Position numbers and translations under genes: made by a program. Shown piece after piece: positions 12,552 through 24,899 of a stretch of DNA of 64,000 bases; position 1 is the stretch's first letter; every line of letters begins with the position of its first letter. This DNA comes from Daldinia sp. FL1419. Lineage: Eukaryota; Ascomycota; Sordariomycetes; Xylariales; Hypoxylaceae. The notes under the pieces are model-generated. The model saw only the letters and a program-made list of their open reading frames with translations, did not search any database and had not been told where the DNA came from. Location of the stretch: assembly GCA_025201765.1 (NCBI GenBank), contig MU623345.1, positions 248,001-312,000 on the forward strand, written 5' to 3'.

Positions 12552-15500
12552 ATGGGTGGCGAAACCGCTAAACCAAAGGTCAATTCGACCGAATATCCCC
12601 TCCGGGCGCCCACCCCGGTCGGTAAACGGATAACTCACATCTACAAGGAGCGTATCACCCAGTTCTACTCTAAGGGACAATGGGAGAAGAGAAACCTCCT
12701 TGCTATGATGTTTGAGGGTGTCGCATCTGGACCCCCTCACGTCCAACTCTATACATGGCCCGCCCCAAACCTCTCAAGACCGACATTCAAGGAGGCAATG
12801 ACTGGCGAATACAAGTCTACCTCCGTTGGTCAGAGCTTCGGTCCATCCTGGTCCACACATTGGTTCAAAGTTGTGCTCCGCGTTCCCGCTAACCTCCGGG
12901 ATAAAGAGCACTTGGAATTCCAATGGGATTCTAATAGCGAAGGCATGGTGTGGACTGACGACGGAAAGCCGTTGCAAGGTCTAACTGGCGGCGGCGAACG
13001 TGTCGAGTGGATCCTCCCAGACTCCTTCAGGGATGGAAAGGAGCATACGATTTACATCGAGATGGCCTGCAATAGTATGTTTGGCAATCCTACTGGTGGT
13101 GATACTATTCAACCGCCAGACCCCAACAAATACTTTCAGCTTGTCAAGGCCGATATTTGCGCCGTCAATTTAGATGCCCGACAGCTCTGGATTGATACGT
13201 GGATCATCGGTGACGCCGCAAGAGAATTCCCCGAAGACTCTTGGGAGCAACACAAGGCTTTGAATGTCGTCACGAGCATTATCGATTCCTACGTTCTTGG
13301 TGACAAGGAATCGATCAAGAAAGGTCGCAAGATTGCCCAAGAATACATTGGGGCTAACGTAGACTCTTCAAAAGTCTACGATAGTGGACTCACCCCTCAA
13401 GTCTTCGGCATTGGCCATTGCCATATCGATACTTGTTGGCTGTGGCCTTGGGCCGAGACGAAGAGAAAGGTGGCAAGGTCCTGGTCGAACCAATGTGGCC
13501 TAATGGATCGATACCCGGAGCTCAACTTTGCTTGCTCCCAAGCACAGCAGTATAAATGGCTGAAGTATTTATACCCTTATGCTTTCGACCGGGTTAAACA
13601 AAAGGTCAAGGAACATCGATTCCATCCAATCGGTGGTAGCTGGGTTGAGCACGACACCAACCTACCGAGCGGCGAGTCTCTTGTACGACAGTTCTTATAC
13701 GGACAAAGATTCTTCGAGAGCAATTTCGGAGAACGCTGCAAAACATTCTGGCTTCCGGACACCTTTGGGTACTCGAGTCAACTTCCCCAAATATGCCGGC
13801 TGGCTGGCATGAACCGTTTCCTCACACAAAAACTTAGCTGGAATAACATCAATAACTTCCCCCATACTACCTTCAACTGGGTCGCCCTTGACGGAAGCCA
13901 AGTGATATGTCACATGCCGCCGGCTGAGACCTATACCTCAGAAGCCGAGTTTGGCGATGTTAAGCGCAGTGTCTCTCAGCACAAGTCGATGGACCAGGAT
14001 AGCACGTCGCTATTGGTCTTTGGCAAAGGTGACGGTGGCGGTGGTCCAACTTGGCAGCATATAGAGAAGCTGCGACGTTGCCGTGGTATCAGCGACCAGG
14101 TTGGCCGCTTGCCTAGAGTGCACCTAGGAAACTCCGTAGATGATTTCTTCGACAAGCTCGAGGAGAAGGGCGACAGCTTAGTCACTTGGTATGGCGAGCT
14201 CTACTTCGAACTCCACCGTGGTACATACACAACCCAGGCGAACAACAAACGTAACAACCGGAAGTCGGAGTTCATGTTACGAGAACTCGAATTACTAGCT
14301 ACAATTGCATCTCTAAAGTTCGAGTCTTACAAATATCCAAAGGCGGAGTTCGACGAAATGTGGGAAGCAACTCTCCTTTGCCAATTCCACGATTGTCTTC
14401 CGGGAAGTGCCATTGAGATGTGCTACGATGACTCGGACGAGGTAAGTATACTTAGGACATTAGAGAAATACAGAGGCTAACTTAGAGTAGTTATACGACA
14501 GAGTATTCCAACTAGGCAGGGGTATTTATAAAGACATCTATCAACTCTTCGGTATCACACAAGTAGGGTCCGCTGAGGCTGAGAGCGAAACTGTCGCTCT
14601 TAATACTCTCCCTTGGCACAGAAAGGAGATCGTTGAGTTGTCCAGGACTGCAGCTGGCGTCGCTTGTGGCTCCGAGAACCTCATCAACATCAAGCCCTTT
14701 AAGGCGGGAACAACCAAGGCTGTTACCGTCACGGAAGTGAGGGATGGTGTTTTTGTCTTGCAGAACGATCAACTAACTGTACAAGTCGAGGATGGTACAA
14801 TAACCTCGCTCTTCGATCGTAGGACAAAGCGTGAGATCATCTCAGAAGGCCAAAAAGGCAACCAGCTCGTCATATTCGACGATAAACCACTCTACTGGCA
14901 AGCGTGGGACGTCGAGGTGTACCATCTCGACACTCGTCAAGTAGTACCCTACGGCAAAACTAAGATTTTTGAAGACAAGGAGCATCGGGTCAGTGTCTTG
15001 ACGGAAGCGAGGATTAGTGAGAACAGCTGCATCCAGACAATCTTGAGCCTTTCTGCCGCCCTCGATGGCCAGCAATCATACGTCGAATGCACTGCTCACG
15101 TAGATTGGTACGAGACTATGAAGTTCCTAAAGGTCGAATTCCCCGTGGATATTAGGAATACCGAAGCCTCTTACGAGACCCAATACGGTATTGTTAAGCG
15201 ACCTACGCACTACAACACCACCTGGGATATGGCGAAATTTGAAGTGTGCTGCCACAAGTTTGCCGACTTGTCGGAGCACGGCTACGGTGTCTCAATTCTC
15301 AACGACAGCAAATACGGCTTTGCTACTTGTGGCAGCCTTATGCGCCTATCTCTCCTGCGGTCTCCGAAGGCGCCTGATGCGCACGCAGATATGGGAAAGC
15401 ATATAATCCGCTGGGCAGTCTTACCTCATCAGGGTGGACTAGGTGCGACAACCGTCCGCGCTGGATACAATTTTAACCACCCGATCAAGGTCGTCTCAGC

Positions 15501-15840
15501 TCCCAAGACGTCGGATATTTCTGGGCTGAAAGAATACCCCGTTAAGCTGACTGGAGATGACTCGCTGATCCTAGACTGCGTGAAGCGTGGAGAGGACGAC
15601 GAGGATGTATCCCACGACACGACGCTCCCACGGCGCAAGGGCCAAAGTGTTATCATTCGTATTTACGACAGTCTTGGCGGCCGTAGCACGGCAACGGTCA
15701 AGACGATTTGGGATGTTAAAAAGGTATTCAAGACAAATATCTTGGAGGACGACGGAGAAGAGATCAGATTGGACAAGGATGGCGCTTTCTCAATCACCGT
15801 TAACCCCTTTGAAGTCGCAACGTACAGGCTGCAATTGTAA
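12552..15840 (+). CDS. AMS1: Alpha-mannosidase, glycoside hydrolase family 38, Ams1 type
   Basis: The enzyme removes alpha-linked mannose from free oligosaccharides. In yeast Ams1 is made in the cytosol and delivered to the vacuole by the Cvt/autophagy route. Exons 12552..14441 and 14491..15840 (49-nt intron with GTAAGT) give about 1079 residues, the usual size. There is no signal peptide, which fits the Ams1 class rather than ER/Golgi mannosidases. The GH38 signature GHCHIDTCWLWPW begins at residue 288, with His289, His291 and Asp293 as metal-site candidates. FWLPDTFGYSSQLPQ follows, with Asp403 the expected nucleophile. The C-terminal half after the intron is the beta-sandwich region ending in NPFEVATYRLQL. 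Context gives no further clue: the neighbours are unrelated. Confidence 0.95.
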
Positions 15841-16942
15841 TTGCCTATATTGCAGGGCTACTAAACCATACGGCACGCAGGTCCAGAACTACGTGTGAAA
15901 GCGTCTAGCTTCAAGGGTCTGAAGACGCCGGTTTTCGGTTTCAATTCGCTAATGTAATAAGATGTGTTACTTCGTCCCGGTGTGAGAATTACCTGGCTCG
16001 AAACACTTGAACACGTAGCGTGATTCAAAGGGTTCATCGTGGATAGCGAACAGCTTCGAAGGTATAATAGTAGGCACCTGGAAGGCGTTCTACTTATTTT
16101 TTCCGACTATTCGGTTCAATGTATGTTGGAGAGGAGTAAGGAATACTAAGTAGCGGTTTCCATACGAGTTTTACTAAATTGACTGGCTTGTTTGTGATGG
16201 TTTAAATGACTTTCGCAGCGACTCAACTAACCTACCCTTAACCTCGGATTCTTGGAGAAGCAGAACTATTCAGAGATGTTGGAGTATGTAAGTGGGGGGG
16301 TCAATTGAGAACCTAGGTACCTAACCTTAGTTATTGAGGAGTGCATAGTAAAACTACAAGTAACATTGGCCAACCCTGCCACATACCGCCCGGATAAGCC
16401 GTGCCGCCCAACACCCAAAGCATACCTATCTATACTTATTAGTATTGGTCCAATAAATTATAAAGGTGTGGGTTGAAGTTACACCACAAAGACCATAACG
16501 ACTATAGTCACATCCAAATTACCATTAACGTTCGTGGCTTAACACCACAGATACAAGCACGATTTTCATTGTCAGATTTGAATGAAAAGCTCAGAAGGTA
16601 AGATGGGATAACTCCGAAATCCAGCGGAGCGGTGAACCCGAAAGACTCGGAATCGTGGAGAACCTCGGAAAGCTCGACGGTCGGAGCCGTGTTAGGATAG
16701 TCGGCTTGCACAGTGCGCAGGCGGAAATATCGAGGGCGCCCACAGTATGCGCAATTCAGTCACATCTCATAAAAGCTGCAACTCGGATCTCGTGCCTCAC
16801 AAAATGTAAAACTAGAAGCAATCGCACAAAATCCGTTGTAACGAAATAGCGTTGATAATAACGACAAACTGCCACCCGGGGGGGTGTTTTATATGTTTAC
16901 AAGTTGGATTAAAAGGTTATCGACATTGATTGATCCGTCCTT
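15841..16942. other. Intergenic, no gene recognised
   Basis: This 1.1-kb spacer lies between AMS1 and MSH1. An ACCTAGGT palindrome is at 16311-16318. Short ORFs at 16508-16849 on both strands have no homologous look. The segment 16600-16760 is more GC-rich than its surroundings but has no motif I can name. Confidence 0.5.
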
Positions 16943-19900
16943 ATGAATAGCCCATCATGCCGGCGGCTTGCCTGGGCTCTGGTCGCCCGAGGCCGGATCG
17001 GCCGCCGGACGCAATGTTTGCTTTTACATTCACACTCGCACTCGCACTCGCACTCGAGACGGGGAGGGCTTAGGGCTCTCGAGACTAGTCTAACGGGGCC
17101 TTCTCCTATCTTCCATCGTCAACAGATTCGGGGTAAGAAAACGAAATCGTCGATGAGATTGGAGGATCTCCCACAAGGTCTTATACAGCCGAGCAAGAAA
17201 GCGGGTGGTGGTGGCAAGGGTGCTGCTGTTATCCCGGAACCGCTGCCGGAGTTGGAAGATGAGCCAGCGTATCCGACTGTGGTGCTGCAGGCGAGGAGGA
17301 ATATGCAGAGGTTCGACGGGTGCGTGCTGATTACGCGCGTGGGCAACTTTTACGAGTTGTATTTCGACCAGGCGGAGGAGTATGGCCCGTTGCTGAATCT
17401 GAAGGTTGCGCTCAAGAAGACGAATGCTGGGCCGGTGCCGATGGTATTTATATTTTCTTTACTCCCTTCCCCTCTCTCTTGGATCTGAGTATTCCAGTTA
17501 TTACCGTTTCACTATAGGAAGAGAACTGACACATCCCAGTCTGGCTTCCCCTTCTTCCAACTAGACCGGTTTCTCAAAATCCTAGTCCAGGACTTGAACT
17601 GCTACGTCGCCATTGCGGATGAATTCCCCAACGACCCAGGCGACAAGATCAAGTCGAATGGGTTGATGCACGACCGTAGAGTCACGCGTGTCATCACGCC
17701 CGGCACGCTGATAGATGAGAACTTCATCGACCCCTATGCTAATAATTACGTTATGGCGATCCACGTTGACCATCAGAAACAGCAGGATGCCGCTGCCGAC
17801 TCGGAAAAGCCCGATGCTAATATTAAGGGTATAGAATTAGGCCGCTTGACGCCGCTACGAGAAGGCGCTGCTGCTACGCCGATGGGATTGGCTTGGATCG
17901 ATGTTTCTACGGGACAGTTCTACACGCAGTCGACAACAGTAGCGTCGCTAGGGTCTATCCTCTCACGCATCGGCCCAAGGGAAGTAGTCGTTGACCAGGT
18001 CCTCGAGTCGCAGCGAGATCACCAGCTCTTTTCAGTATTGGCAGAAGACAAGCACCTAGTCAGCTTCTCGCCACACACCGAGTTCCTACCGCTAGCCGAC
18101 TGGAACCCAATGCTAGAATCCGATATCCTATCGCATACAGCGCAAGGTTTCAGCACAGACGAAGTCCAAGCCGGAAGTTTGCTCCTACAGTATGTGCGAG
18201 ACCGGTTACTAGGTCTAAGCATGAAACTACAGCCGCCGCTACGCTACGACAACATGTCCGTCATGTCCATCGACAAGAGTACCATGCGATCTCTAGAAAT
18301 CAAGCAGACGATCCGAGACGGCACTTTTCGTGGGAGCCTGCTCCACGCCGTCCGACGAACGGTTACGAAGGGCGGCGCTCGGCTGCTTAACGCGTGGCTC
18401 AGCGCCCCGTCGACGTCGCTGGATACTATAACAGCCCGCCAAGATCTCGTCGAGTACTTTATCCAGCACGCGGATTTTCGGGACATGTTAGTAACGCTTC
18501 TAAGACGGACTTACGACTCGCAGCGTCTAGTCCAGAAGTTTGCGCTTGGCCGAGGTGATTCGGATGATCTTGTTGCCCTCGGGAACACCATCCGCGCTAC
18601 CAAAGACGTAGTAGCCCTCCTAGAATCCTTGAAAAACGTACTCGCCGAGAAGGGGGTAGAAGATAACTGTCTCACCCTCCTCCTCTCACGCATCACCCTC
18701 GAAGAACCCATGAACCTCGCTACCCGCATCGAGAAGTCCATCGACGAAGAGGGTCTAGTGCAACAGCACCAGGACGAAGACAACGAAGCCAGCCACCTGC
18801 TAGCCCTAGCCGAAGACGTCGTTGCCGCGGAAGGCGCAGCAGGCGACGTATCGGCACTACCCAAGGGGGCTAAGAAAAAGAAACAAATCACCTCGCCGAA
18901 AGACTTCTACTCGGACGACAACACGGCCTTCGTCTGTAAACCTGAAGCTAGCCCTGGGTTGCGCGAGCTGCACGCCAGCTTATCGTCGCTACAGCAGGAG
19001 AAATCCCAACTCACGGAAGACCTACGCAACCGATACGACGCGGCCAGCCTAACGCTGCGCTGGACGTCGACTCTGGGCCATATTTGCCACGTCAAGGGGA
19101 TGAAAGACATGCGTAAGATCATAGACGGCGGGAGCGGCGACAAGGCCGTCGATCCCGTAGTCGTTAGCTCGAGCCGAAGCACACGCACATTCCACGTTCC
19201 CGAATGGACAGACCTCGGACGACGCATCCACCAGACCCGTTTCGAAGTGAGCGTCGAAGAACAGCGGCTCTTAGCCGAGCTCCGGGCTCTTGTCGTGTCT
19301 AACCTCGTCAAACTCCGGCGAAACGCTTCCGTGCTCGACGAGCTCGACGTCACCGCCTCGTTCGCCCGCTTAGCAGCCGAGCACGGCTGGACGAGGCCTA
19401 TACTCCACGATATCCCCCTAGGCGGTGTTGCTCCTACTGTTAGTAACGAGCACATCGTCCTCGGCGGCCGGCATCCCACTGTCGAAGCCGGGCTCCGCGA
19501 GCAAGGCCGCTCGTTCACCAAGAACGACTGCTGTCTAGGCGGCATACCCCTATCCACATCCAACACCTCTCCCAACACCCCGAAGCAACCTCCCCTCAAC
19601 GGCCGACTCCTCCTAATAACCGGCCCCAACATGGGCGGCAAAAGCACCTACCTCCGCCAAAACGCGCTAATATCCATCCTCGCACAAGCCGGCTCCTTCG
19701 TCCCCGCCCTGCACGCCAGCCTGGGTATAACCGACGCCGTATTCTCCCGCGTCGGATCCGCCGACGACCTCTCCGCCGACCAAAGCACCTTCATGGTCGA
19801 AATGCTCGAAACGGCGTCCATCCTCCGTCTCGCCACCCCTCGATCCCTCGTCATCATGGACGAAGTAGGCCGCGGCACGACCCCGGAAGACGGTACGGCG

Positions 19901-20206
19901 GTGGCGTTCGCGGCGCTGCACCATCTGGTTACCGTGAACAAGAGCCGCGCGCTGTTCGCTACGCATTTCCACGGTTTGGCGGACTTGGCGGCGGAGAGGA
20001 GCATGATGGTGGAGCAAGGGGGGAGCGTGGATACGTATTGTACAGATGTGGAGGAAGATGGGAACGGGGGATTTGTCTACGTACATAAATTACGAAAAGG
20101 GGTTAATCGGCAGAGCCACGCATTGAAGGTAGCGCGCTTGGCTAATTTGCCCGAAGCTGCTATCGCCGTTGCGAAGGAGATACTGCAAAAGAGCGGCAGC
20201 ACTTGA
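16943..20206 (+). CDS. MSH1: Mitochondrial DNA mismatch-repair MutS homologue
   Basis: Msh1 is the mitochondrial MutS protein that guards mtDNA stability. Exons 16943..17443 and 17540..20206 (96-nt intron, donor GTATTT) give about 1055 residues. The N-terminus is Arg/Ser rich and lacks acidic residues for about 50 positions, as in mitochondrial presequences. It includes a Ser-His dipeptide run from a tandem repeat. The mismatch-recognition motif appears as VGNFYELYF before the intron, joined to GFPFFQLDRFLKILVQ (MutS domain I). The ATPase has a Walker A (GPNMGGKST, about residues 862-870) and Walker B with signature (VIMDEVGRGTTPEDGTAVA, about 938), plus the ATHFH motif. The gene is markedly GC-rich at third positions compared with ORC3 or the PPR gene. 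The donor GTATTT is unusual but the frame and family continuity support it. Confidence 0.94.
17029..17062 (+). repeat. Tandem CACTCG hexamers encoding Ser-His repeats inside MSH1
   Basis: A hexamer CACTCG/CATTCA series encodes alternating His and Ser (HSHSHSHSHS) about 30 residues from the start of the mitochondrial MutS protein. It keeps frame whatever the copy number, so length variation would be tolerated. Confidence 0.85.
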
Positions 20207-20748
20207 TTTATATTGAATACCACGAGGTATATAAGTTGGAGGCAGAGTAAGTCAAGTCACGAGCTACGGCATCTACGTCATGATACCCATACGATACAAA
20301 ACAAGGCGAACAGGCCATGTAGTTTACGGTTCGGGAAGAATAGTCTGCATTTCTGGGGGCGGGTTAGCGCTCAACTCTTTGTACAATATGTACGAATAAA
20401 AATCGGTTTGGGGATAAAGTGTCTCATAGGGTGGTGATGTGTGTCATCAAGAAATTTGATCAGGGTTAAAAAGCTCTTGAATCTTTATTTAATCATAGAA
20501 CACCGAGGAAATAGAAATTGAAAAGAAGGACTTGAACTCACCATCTGAGAGGAAGCAAAGCTCTGCATACGGCAATGCTGCTATCATATCACAAATAGAC
20601 AAGACAACCACTTGACTCTTCCGCAACGTGCCTTCAATTGACCGTTATAGACCTATGTACCGTCGATTTTCGCACGTCTAGATCTTGCAAACCCAACCGA
20701 AGCCCAGTTTGATGCCAATCCGTTAACACCGCGATCATGTCATGAAAT
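20207..20748. other. Convergent 3' region between MSH1 and RPP0
   Basis: This 542-bp spacer carries the 3' ends of two convergent genes. It is AT-rich around 20390-20520, which suits polyadenylation signals. A GAGTTCAAGTCC-like string on the - strand near 20540 resembles a tRNA T-loop but does not form a T-stem. Confidence 0.5.
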
Positions 20749-21902
20749 TTAGTCACTGTAAAGCAATATGTTAGTGGTGTCATCAAGTCAAAAACCCGAG
20801 GTTCAGGGGGAACATACAATAGACCACCGAAACCCTCATCACCAGATTCCTCCTCGGACTCCTCCTTCTTCTCCTCCTCTGCGGCTGCGGCAGTTCCCGA
20901 AGTCTCGGCAGCAGCAGCAGGGGCAGCGGAGGCGTACGCATCGGGGTTGGCGATGCGGTCCTTGAGCTGCTCAATCTCGGGCCAGCTGTAGTCGGTCTCG
21001 ACGGCGACGGCGAGAACCTTCTTGTAGCTGTTGACAAGAGAGTGGATGACGGAAGGTAGGGTGGGGAAGTTCAAGGCGAGCGACAGAGCGGCAATGGTGG
21101 TAATGGCGCTCGTGAAGGTCTTGAGAAGCTGGTCCTCGCTAATGTCGAGAACGCTAGGGGGGAAAGTGTTGCCCTGGTCGTAAACTTGCGAAACACCCAG
21201 ACCGTAAGTGAAGGGAGAGATGTTAAGCATGTTGAGAAGGGTGGCCTCGGAGGGTCCGACCTTGCTACCGGACTCGACGAGCTTCAAGTCGGTCGTGATT
21301 TCAATGGTACCACGGGCGATCTTGGTGGGAACACCGAGAGCCTGGAAGAAAGAGGTCTTTCCGGGTTCCATACCAGTGTTTCCAGCGGGGATCCAGACGT
21401 CAGCCGGGGCGACGGCACCAGCACGAGCGGGGGCGGCGACCTTGTTGGCAAGGATCTTGTCACGGATGGTCTTTAGGTCACCGTTGGTGAAGACGAAACC
21501 GATGTTACCCCGGACGTGGGGAAGGAGACGCTCGTACTCGGGAGTGTCGGCGATGAAGGTCCTGAGGGCACGGCGAACCTGAACGTCGCAATTAGTCGAA
21601 TTACTTTCGTAGATCCCGATTTCAACTTACCATGGTGTTCTTTCCCATCAGGACGACAGCCTCTCCACGGAGAGACTGTCGGATCTCGTGCATCTGCTGC
21701 GAGCTGACATTGTCGACGGTAACGAGGAAAACAGAGCGGTACTCCTCGAGCAAGCCCTTGAGCTTGGGGAACTGTGCGCAACCAAAAAGTTAATAATTAT
21801 TCCTTATTCCCCTTCTAGGAAAAAAAAGGTTGCCATTGAAGGCAAGCAGATAAAAATCTCGTAACGTACGTATTCCGCCTTCTTCTGTCTGCTGGCTCCC
21901 AT
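20749..21902 (-). CDS. RPP0: 60S acidic ribosomal protein P0 (uL10)
   Basis: P0 is the base of the ribosomal stalk that carries P1/P2 and recruits translation GTPases. Four coding exons are predicted: 21902..21870, 21771..21631, 21578..20818 and 20755..20749, with introns of 98, 52 and 62 nt, giving about 313 residues, the normal length. The start reads [11 protein letters not shown] and joins to [11 protein letters not shown]. The RNA-binding domain contains [13 protein letters not shown] across the second intron. The C-terminus has an Ala-rich hinge and an acidic tail ([16 protein letters not shown]). The last intron splits a codon so that the final exon supplies only T-GAC-TAA, restoring the tail GFGGLFD. 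This tail match makes the model convincing. It is convergent with MSH1. Confidence 0.96.
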
Positions 21903-22538
21903 GTCTTCTTTTTTGTGAAGTTAGGATTTTTAAAGCCGATTTTTGTTGATTAATGGAGGTTGAATTGAGGGTATTCTGGAAAGCAGAAAAAAAGTCATAA
22001 GTTGGGTCCGTGTAGGTGGAATTTCGGCTAATTGTTTTTTTCGACGCCCGAATGTGTGCAGGACCCACTCTCAAAACTCCCCCCCGCTAGGGCTTCTTGT
22101 CTGACACGTATTTCGGGGTTAACCTGTAAATCTTATCTCTTATCTATCGCGGCTGCGCGGGGACTCACCTTCAGATGATGTACCTAGGTACATACACTTA
22201 GAAGTCCCCCCTATTTAATACATAGGTACCTAGGTAAGAACCGATGACCTCACTTTCATAAAAATTATAGTAAACAAAGGGATGTATCACTTTATTGATT
22301 AATTGTAAGTTACATAATATTCATGTCCAATCCCGTGACTATGAATCGCCAGCTCCAGAAAACACTTGGATAAAAGCACAGCAGTAAGGATGCAGGAGTA
22401 AATGGGGGTATATATGCTGGTGATGGTAATATCATACAGTCGTCATGAGAGGCATGCGGTATACATATAGATAATGTACACTTTCACCTAATATTTTACA
22501 CAGAATTTGTAAAGACCTGTTATATAGGATATACAGGA
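21903..22538. other. Upstream region of RPP0, 3' flank of the PPR gene
   Basis: This 636-bp spacer contains the RPP0 promoter and the 3' end of the PPR gene. Two perfect TACCTAGGTA palindromes lie at 22181-22190 and 22227-22236, the closest pair in the window. The rest is AT-rich with no gene. Confidence 0.5.
22181..22236. repeat. Pair of TACCTAGGTA palindromes
   Basis: Two exact copies of the 10-bp palindrome sit 46 bp apart in a spacer. They belong to a family seen also at 1037, 48169, 50759, 59804 and 61689, all in non-coding DNA, with further sites matching only the central ACCTAGGT. Confidence 0.8.
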
Positions 22539-24899
22539 TCATGTATCCAGTGACGCTTCTGCGTTTGGCCCCTTACTTTGCAACCCCATCTCTATGGCTG
22601 CCTGTGTGACGTTTCCCCCAGTGTTCTCATCATCCAATACCGCAATTTGATTTTGTAGGAACTGGTCAAGGAAGTTGCCCAATTCTTCCCTCTTTACATC
22701 TTCCGGCAGGTCACCACCCACGTCAAGTTCACCAGAGGCGATGAGTTCTTGATGTCTTCGCCTTAGATAGGCTTCGACTTGTTTCCCGGCGTGCATCAAT
22801 CGATGACCGCCTTTGCCCTTCCCAATTCTTTCAAGATCCATAGACCCTACCTGCAGCTCTAGGATGATGATGTCCGGGGGTGTGAAGTTGAATATCTGTC
22901 TCAACGCTCGATATGCTAGAAGAAGACCGACTTTGTCGTCCAGTTTACGAAACGAGTGGAGAATATATCTGGCTAGCTTAGTATCGATACCACTCGTAGC
23001 AAAGATACGGGCCGACTTGACTAGTTCGGCGAATAGAGACCTCGTCCTCAATATTTCTTCGGGAATTTGCCCTGGCGGTATTTGTACGAGGCGGTTGACC
23101 GGCAACGCTTGCCAGAGAACCATAAAAGTCCACGAATCTGGTTCAACCTGGTAGTGTCGAGTTAATTCGTGGGTGAGGGCTGCGACGTGTTTCCCCTGTC
23201 CATCTTGCAGGTAGGAGAAGAGTAACTGGTTTAATATGAATGAATTGGGTGCAATTTCTGCTCTCCTAAAAGCACCCCAAAGCTCTTCCATCTTGTTATG
23301 AACGCCACGGTCTTTATAATTTTCCGCCAGCAGCGAAAAAGTTTCCAAGTTGGCTCTAGGCCAGCCTTCCCCATACTGTTTCAACCTAACATATTGGGCG
23401 AGGTTTTGCATATCCTTTCTAATACTCAAGAATTGCATTCGGGTATTGATCATGGCCCAGGCAACTTCCTCGGCTTTTTGTATGTTGTCAGCGGTGCTCG
23501 ACCTTAACCATGCACCAATTAGACCATTGACCACAATCGCCTGAGGCATGACGCCCTTTGACTTCATATATAGCAGAACGTTGAAAGCGCCCTGCAGATC
23601 GCCTGCTCCTATTAACCTCTTTAACCATTTGCCGTAGAAAAAGGGGCTGGCAACACTAGGAGGCACTCTGTAAGCTCCACGCAGATCGACGGTGTTGGAA
23701 GTCATCATTTCGACAAATATATAAAATGCGAATTCCGTTTCATTCGAGGCAAGGAAGTACGAAATTATTTGATCGTAGTCGTCGATGGTAATCGAATCGC
23801 CCAGTGCGGTCCTTAGTTGCTGGTACATTTCAAACCCCTTTTCCACCATAGCGGGATTCTCGGCACACATTCGAATAAACGGCAGTAAGAATCGGGGGTC
23901 TTTGTCGTAAGGTGACTCGAGTAGCGTGTTAGCAACTCGCTCGGCTCGAGGTGCATCACCCATCAGGCAATACATTCGCAATCCAAGCTGCCAAAATTCC
24001 ACAAAAGTCTCTGGATCGGTCCCGAGCGTAGTAACCAGTTTTTTATGAGTGGTAATTGCATCCTTCTTGAAGCCGCTTATAAAAGTGGCTTCGATTGCAA
24101 GAAGCTGTTGATCATGACGCAGGCTCACGCCAGCATTTTGCATATCCTTTACGAGGATATGGATATGAGACATGCGATTGGGATTATTTGCATGATCTGC
24201 AGCAAGAATTTGCCAGAGTAGATCCCATATATCCTCGTGCACCGACTCCCACCTCTTGGACAAAGCGACACGCGCCGCGGAATAATATTTCCACGCTGAG
24301 TTGATTCGCTTAAGACGAAGAGGACCACTGTAGACTTTCCTACCGAGAGTCTTGATCATATTATTCAACTGGACGATATACGTACGGTCTTGCGGCGGCC
24401 AATCTTCCTCGGGTAGCAGTAATGAGGGCTTAGGTAAAGACTCGTCTTGAGTCGCAGCTCGTTTTCGTAACTTCTCGGCCCCTTGCTTTCCCCAAATTTC
24501 CTCGACTATTTTGGTAAATTGGGTTGCTTGTTCCAACTCTTGCTCCAGCTCTTTTAAGCGATCCTGCGCTTGGCCGTCCGGATCCATTAGCGACTGGCCG
24601 AATTCGTCCTCGTTTTGTAGGCGGCGCAAATTCCCGCCTTTCCCTTGCTCAAAATAATTAATCGATACCCGGGGACCTTTTCCATCTTTTGCGAGTCCTA
24701 AAGCTTCCAGGGTCTTTTGGCGCTCGAGTTCTTGTTCATGAGATTGGCGGGACGAGGACGCCGAGGGGAGGGGTTGCGAAGCCTGCGCAGCCTGTGAAGA
24801 GTGTCGCAGCGCCCATTGTGCCGGGGGCGTTCGTCTCCGTAAAGTCGACAGACATGACCTGCAGATGAAGTTTTCGACGACAGCAGTTCTCGGAGGCAT
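22539..24899 (-). CDS. Mitochondrial pentatricopeptide-repeat (PPR) protein
   Basis: This is a single-exon gene of about 786 residues from the ATG at 24899. The frame is open 34 codons further upstream, but that extension starts in a poly-T/A tract and the ATG at 24899 heads a better presequence (MPPRTAVVENFICRSCLS, then RRRTPPAQWALRHSSQAAQ). The body consists of helical hairpins of PPR type, for example DLQGAFNVLLYMKSKGVMPQ followed by VVNGLIGAWLRSS, and NKMEELWGAFRRAEIAPN followed by FILNQLLFSYL. PPR proteins bind organelle RNA and act in mitochondrial RNA processing or translation. The exact target cannot be told from sequence. The gene is divergent from ORC3 with 627 bp between them. Confidence 0.85.
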   Translation of the reverse strand: MPPRTAVVENFICRSCLSTLRRRTPPAQWALRHSSQAAQASQPLPSASSSRQSHEQELERQKTLEALGLAKDGKGPRVSINYFEQGKGGNLRRLQNEDEFGQSLMDPDGQAQDRLKELEQELEQATQFTKIVEEIWGKQGAEKLRKRAATQDESLPKPSLLLPEEDWPPQDRTYIVQLNNMIKTLGRKVYSGPLRLKRINSAWKYYSAARVALSKRWESVHEDIWDLLWQILAADHANNPNRMSHIHILVKDMQNAGVSLRHDQQLLAIEATFISGFKKDAITTHKKLVTTLGTDPETFVEFWQLGLRMYCLMGDAPRAERVANTLLESPYDKDPRFLLPFIRMCAENPAMVEKGFEMYQQLRTALGDSITIDDYDQIISYFLASNETEFAFYIFVEMMTSNTVDLRGAYRVPPSVASPFFYGKWLKRLIGAGDLQGAFNVLLYMKSKGVMPQAIVVNGLIGAWLRSSTADNIQKAEEVAWAMINTRMQFLSIRKDMQNLAQYVRLKQYGEGWPRANLETFSLLAENYKDRGVHNKMEELWGAFRRAEIAPNSFILNQLLFSYLQDGQGKHVAALTHELTRHYQVEPDSWTFMVLWQALPVNRLVQIPPGQIPEEILRTRSLFAELVKSARIFATSGIDTKLARYILHSFRKLDDKVGLLLAYRALRQIFNFTPPDIIILELQVGSMDLERIGKGKGGHRLMHAGKQVEAYLRRRHQELIASGELDVGGDLPEDVKREELGNFLDQFLQNQIAVLDDENTGGNVTQAAIEMGLQSKGPNAEASLDT

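Noticed and set aside
20520..20600. GAGTTCAAGTCC on the - strand, tRNA T-loop-like
   Set aside because: Stem bases do not match. It lies in the convergent 3' region.
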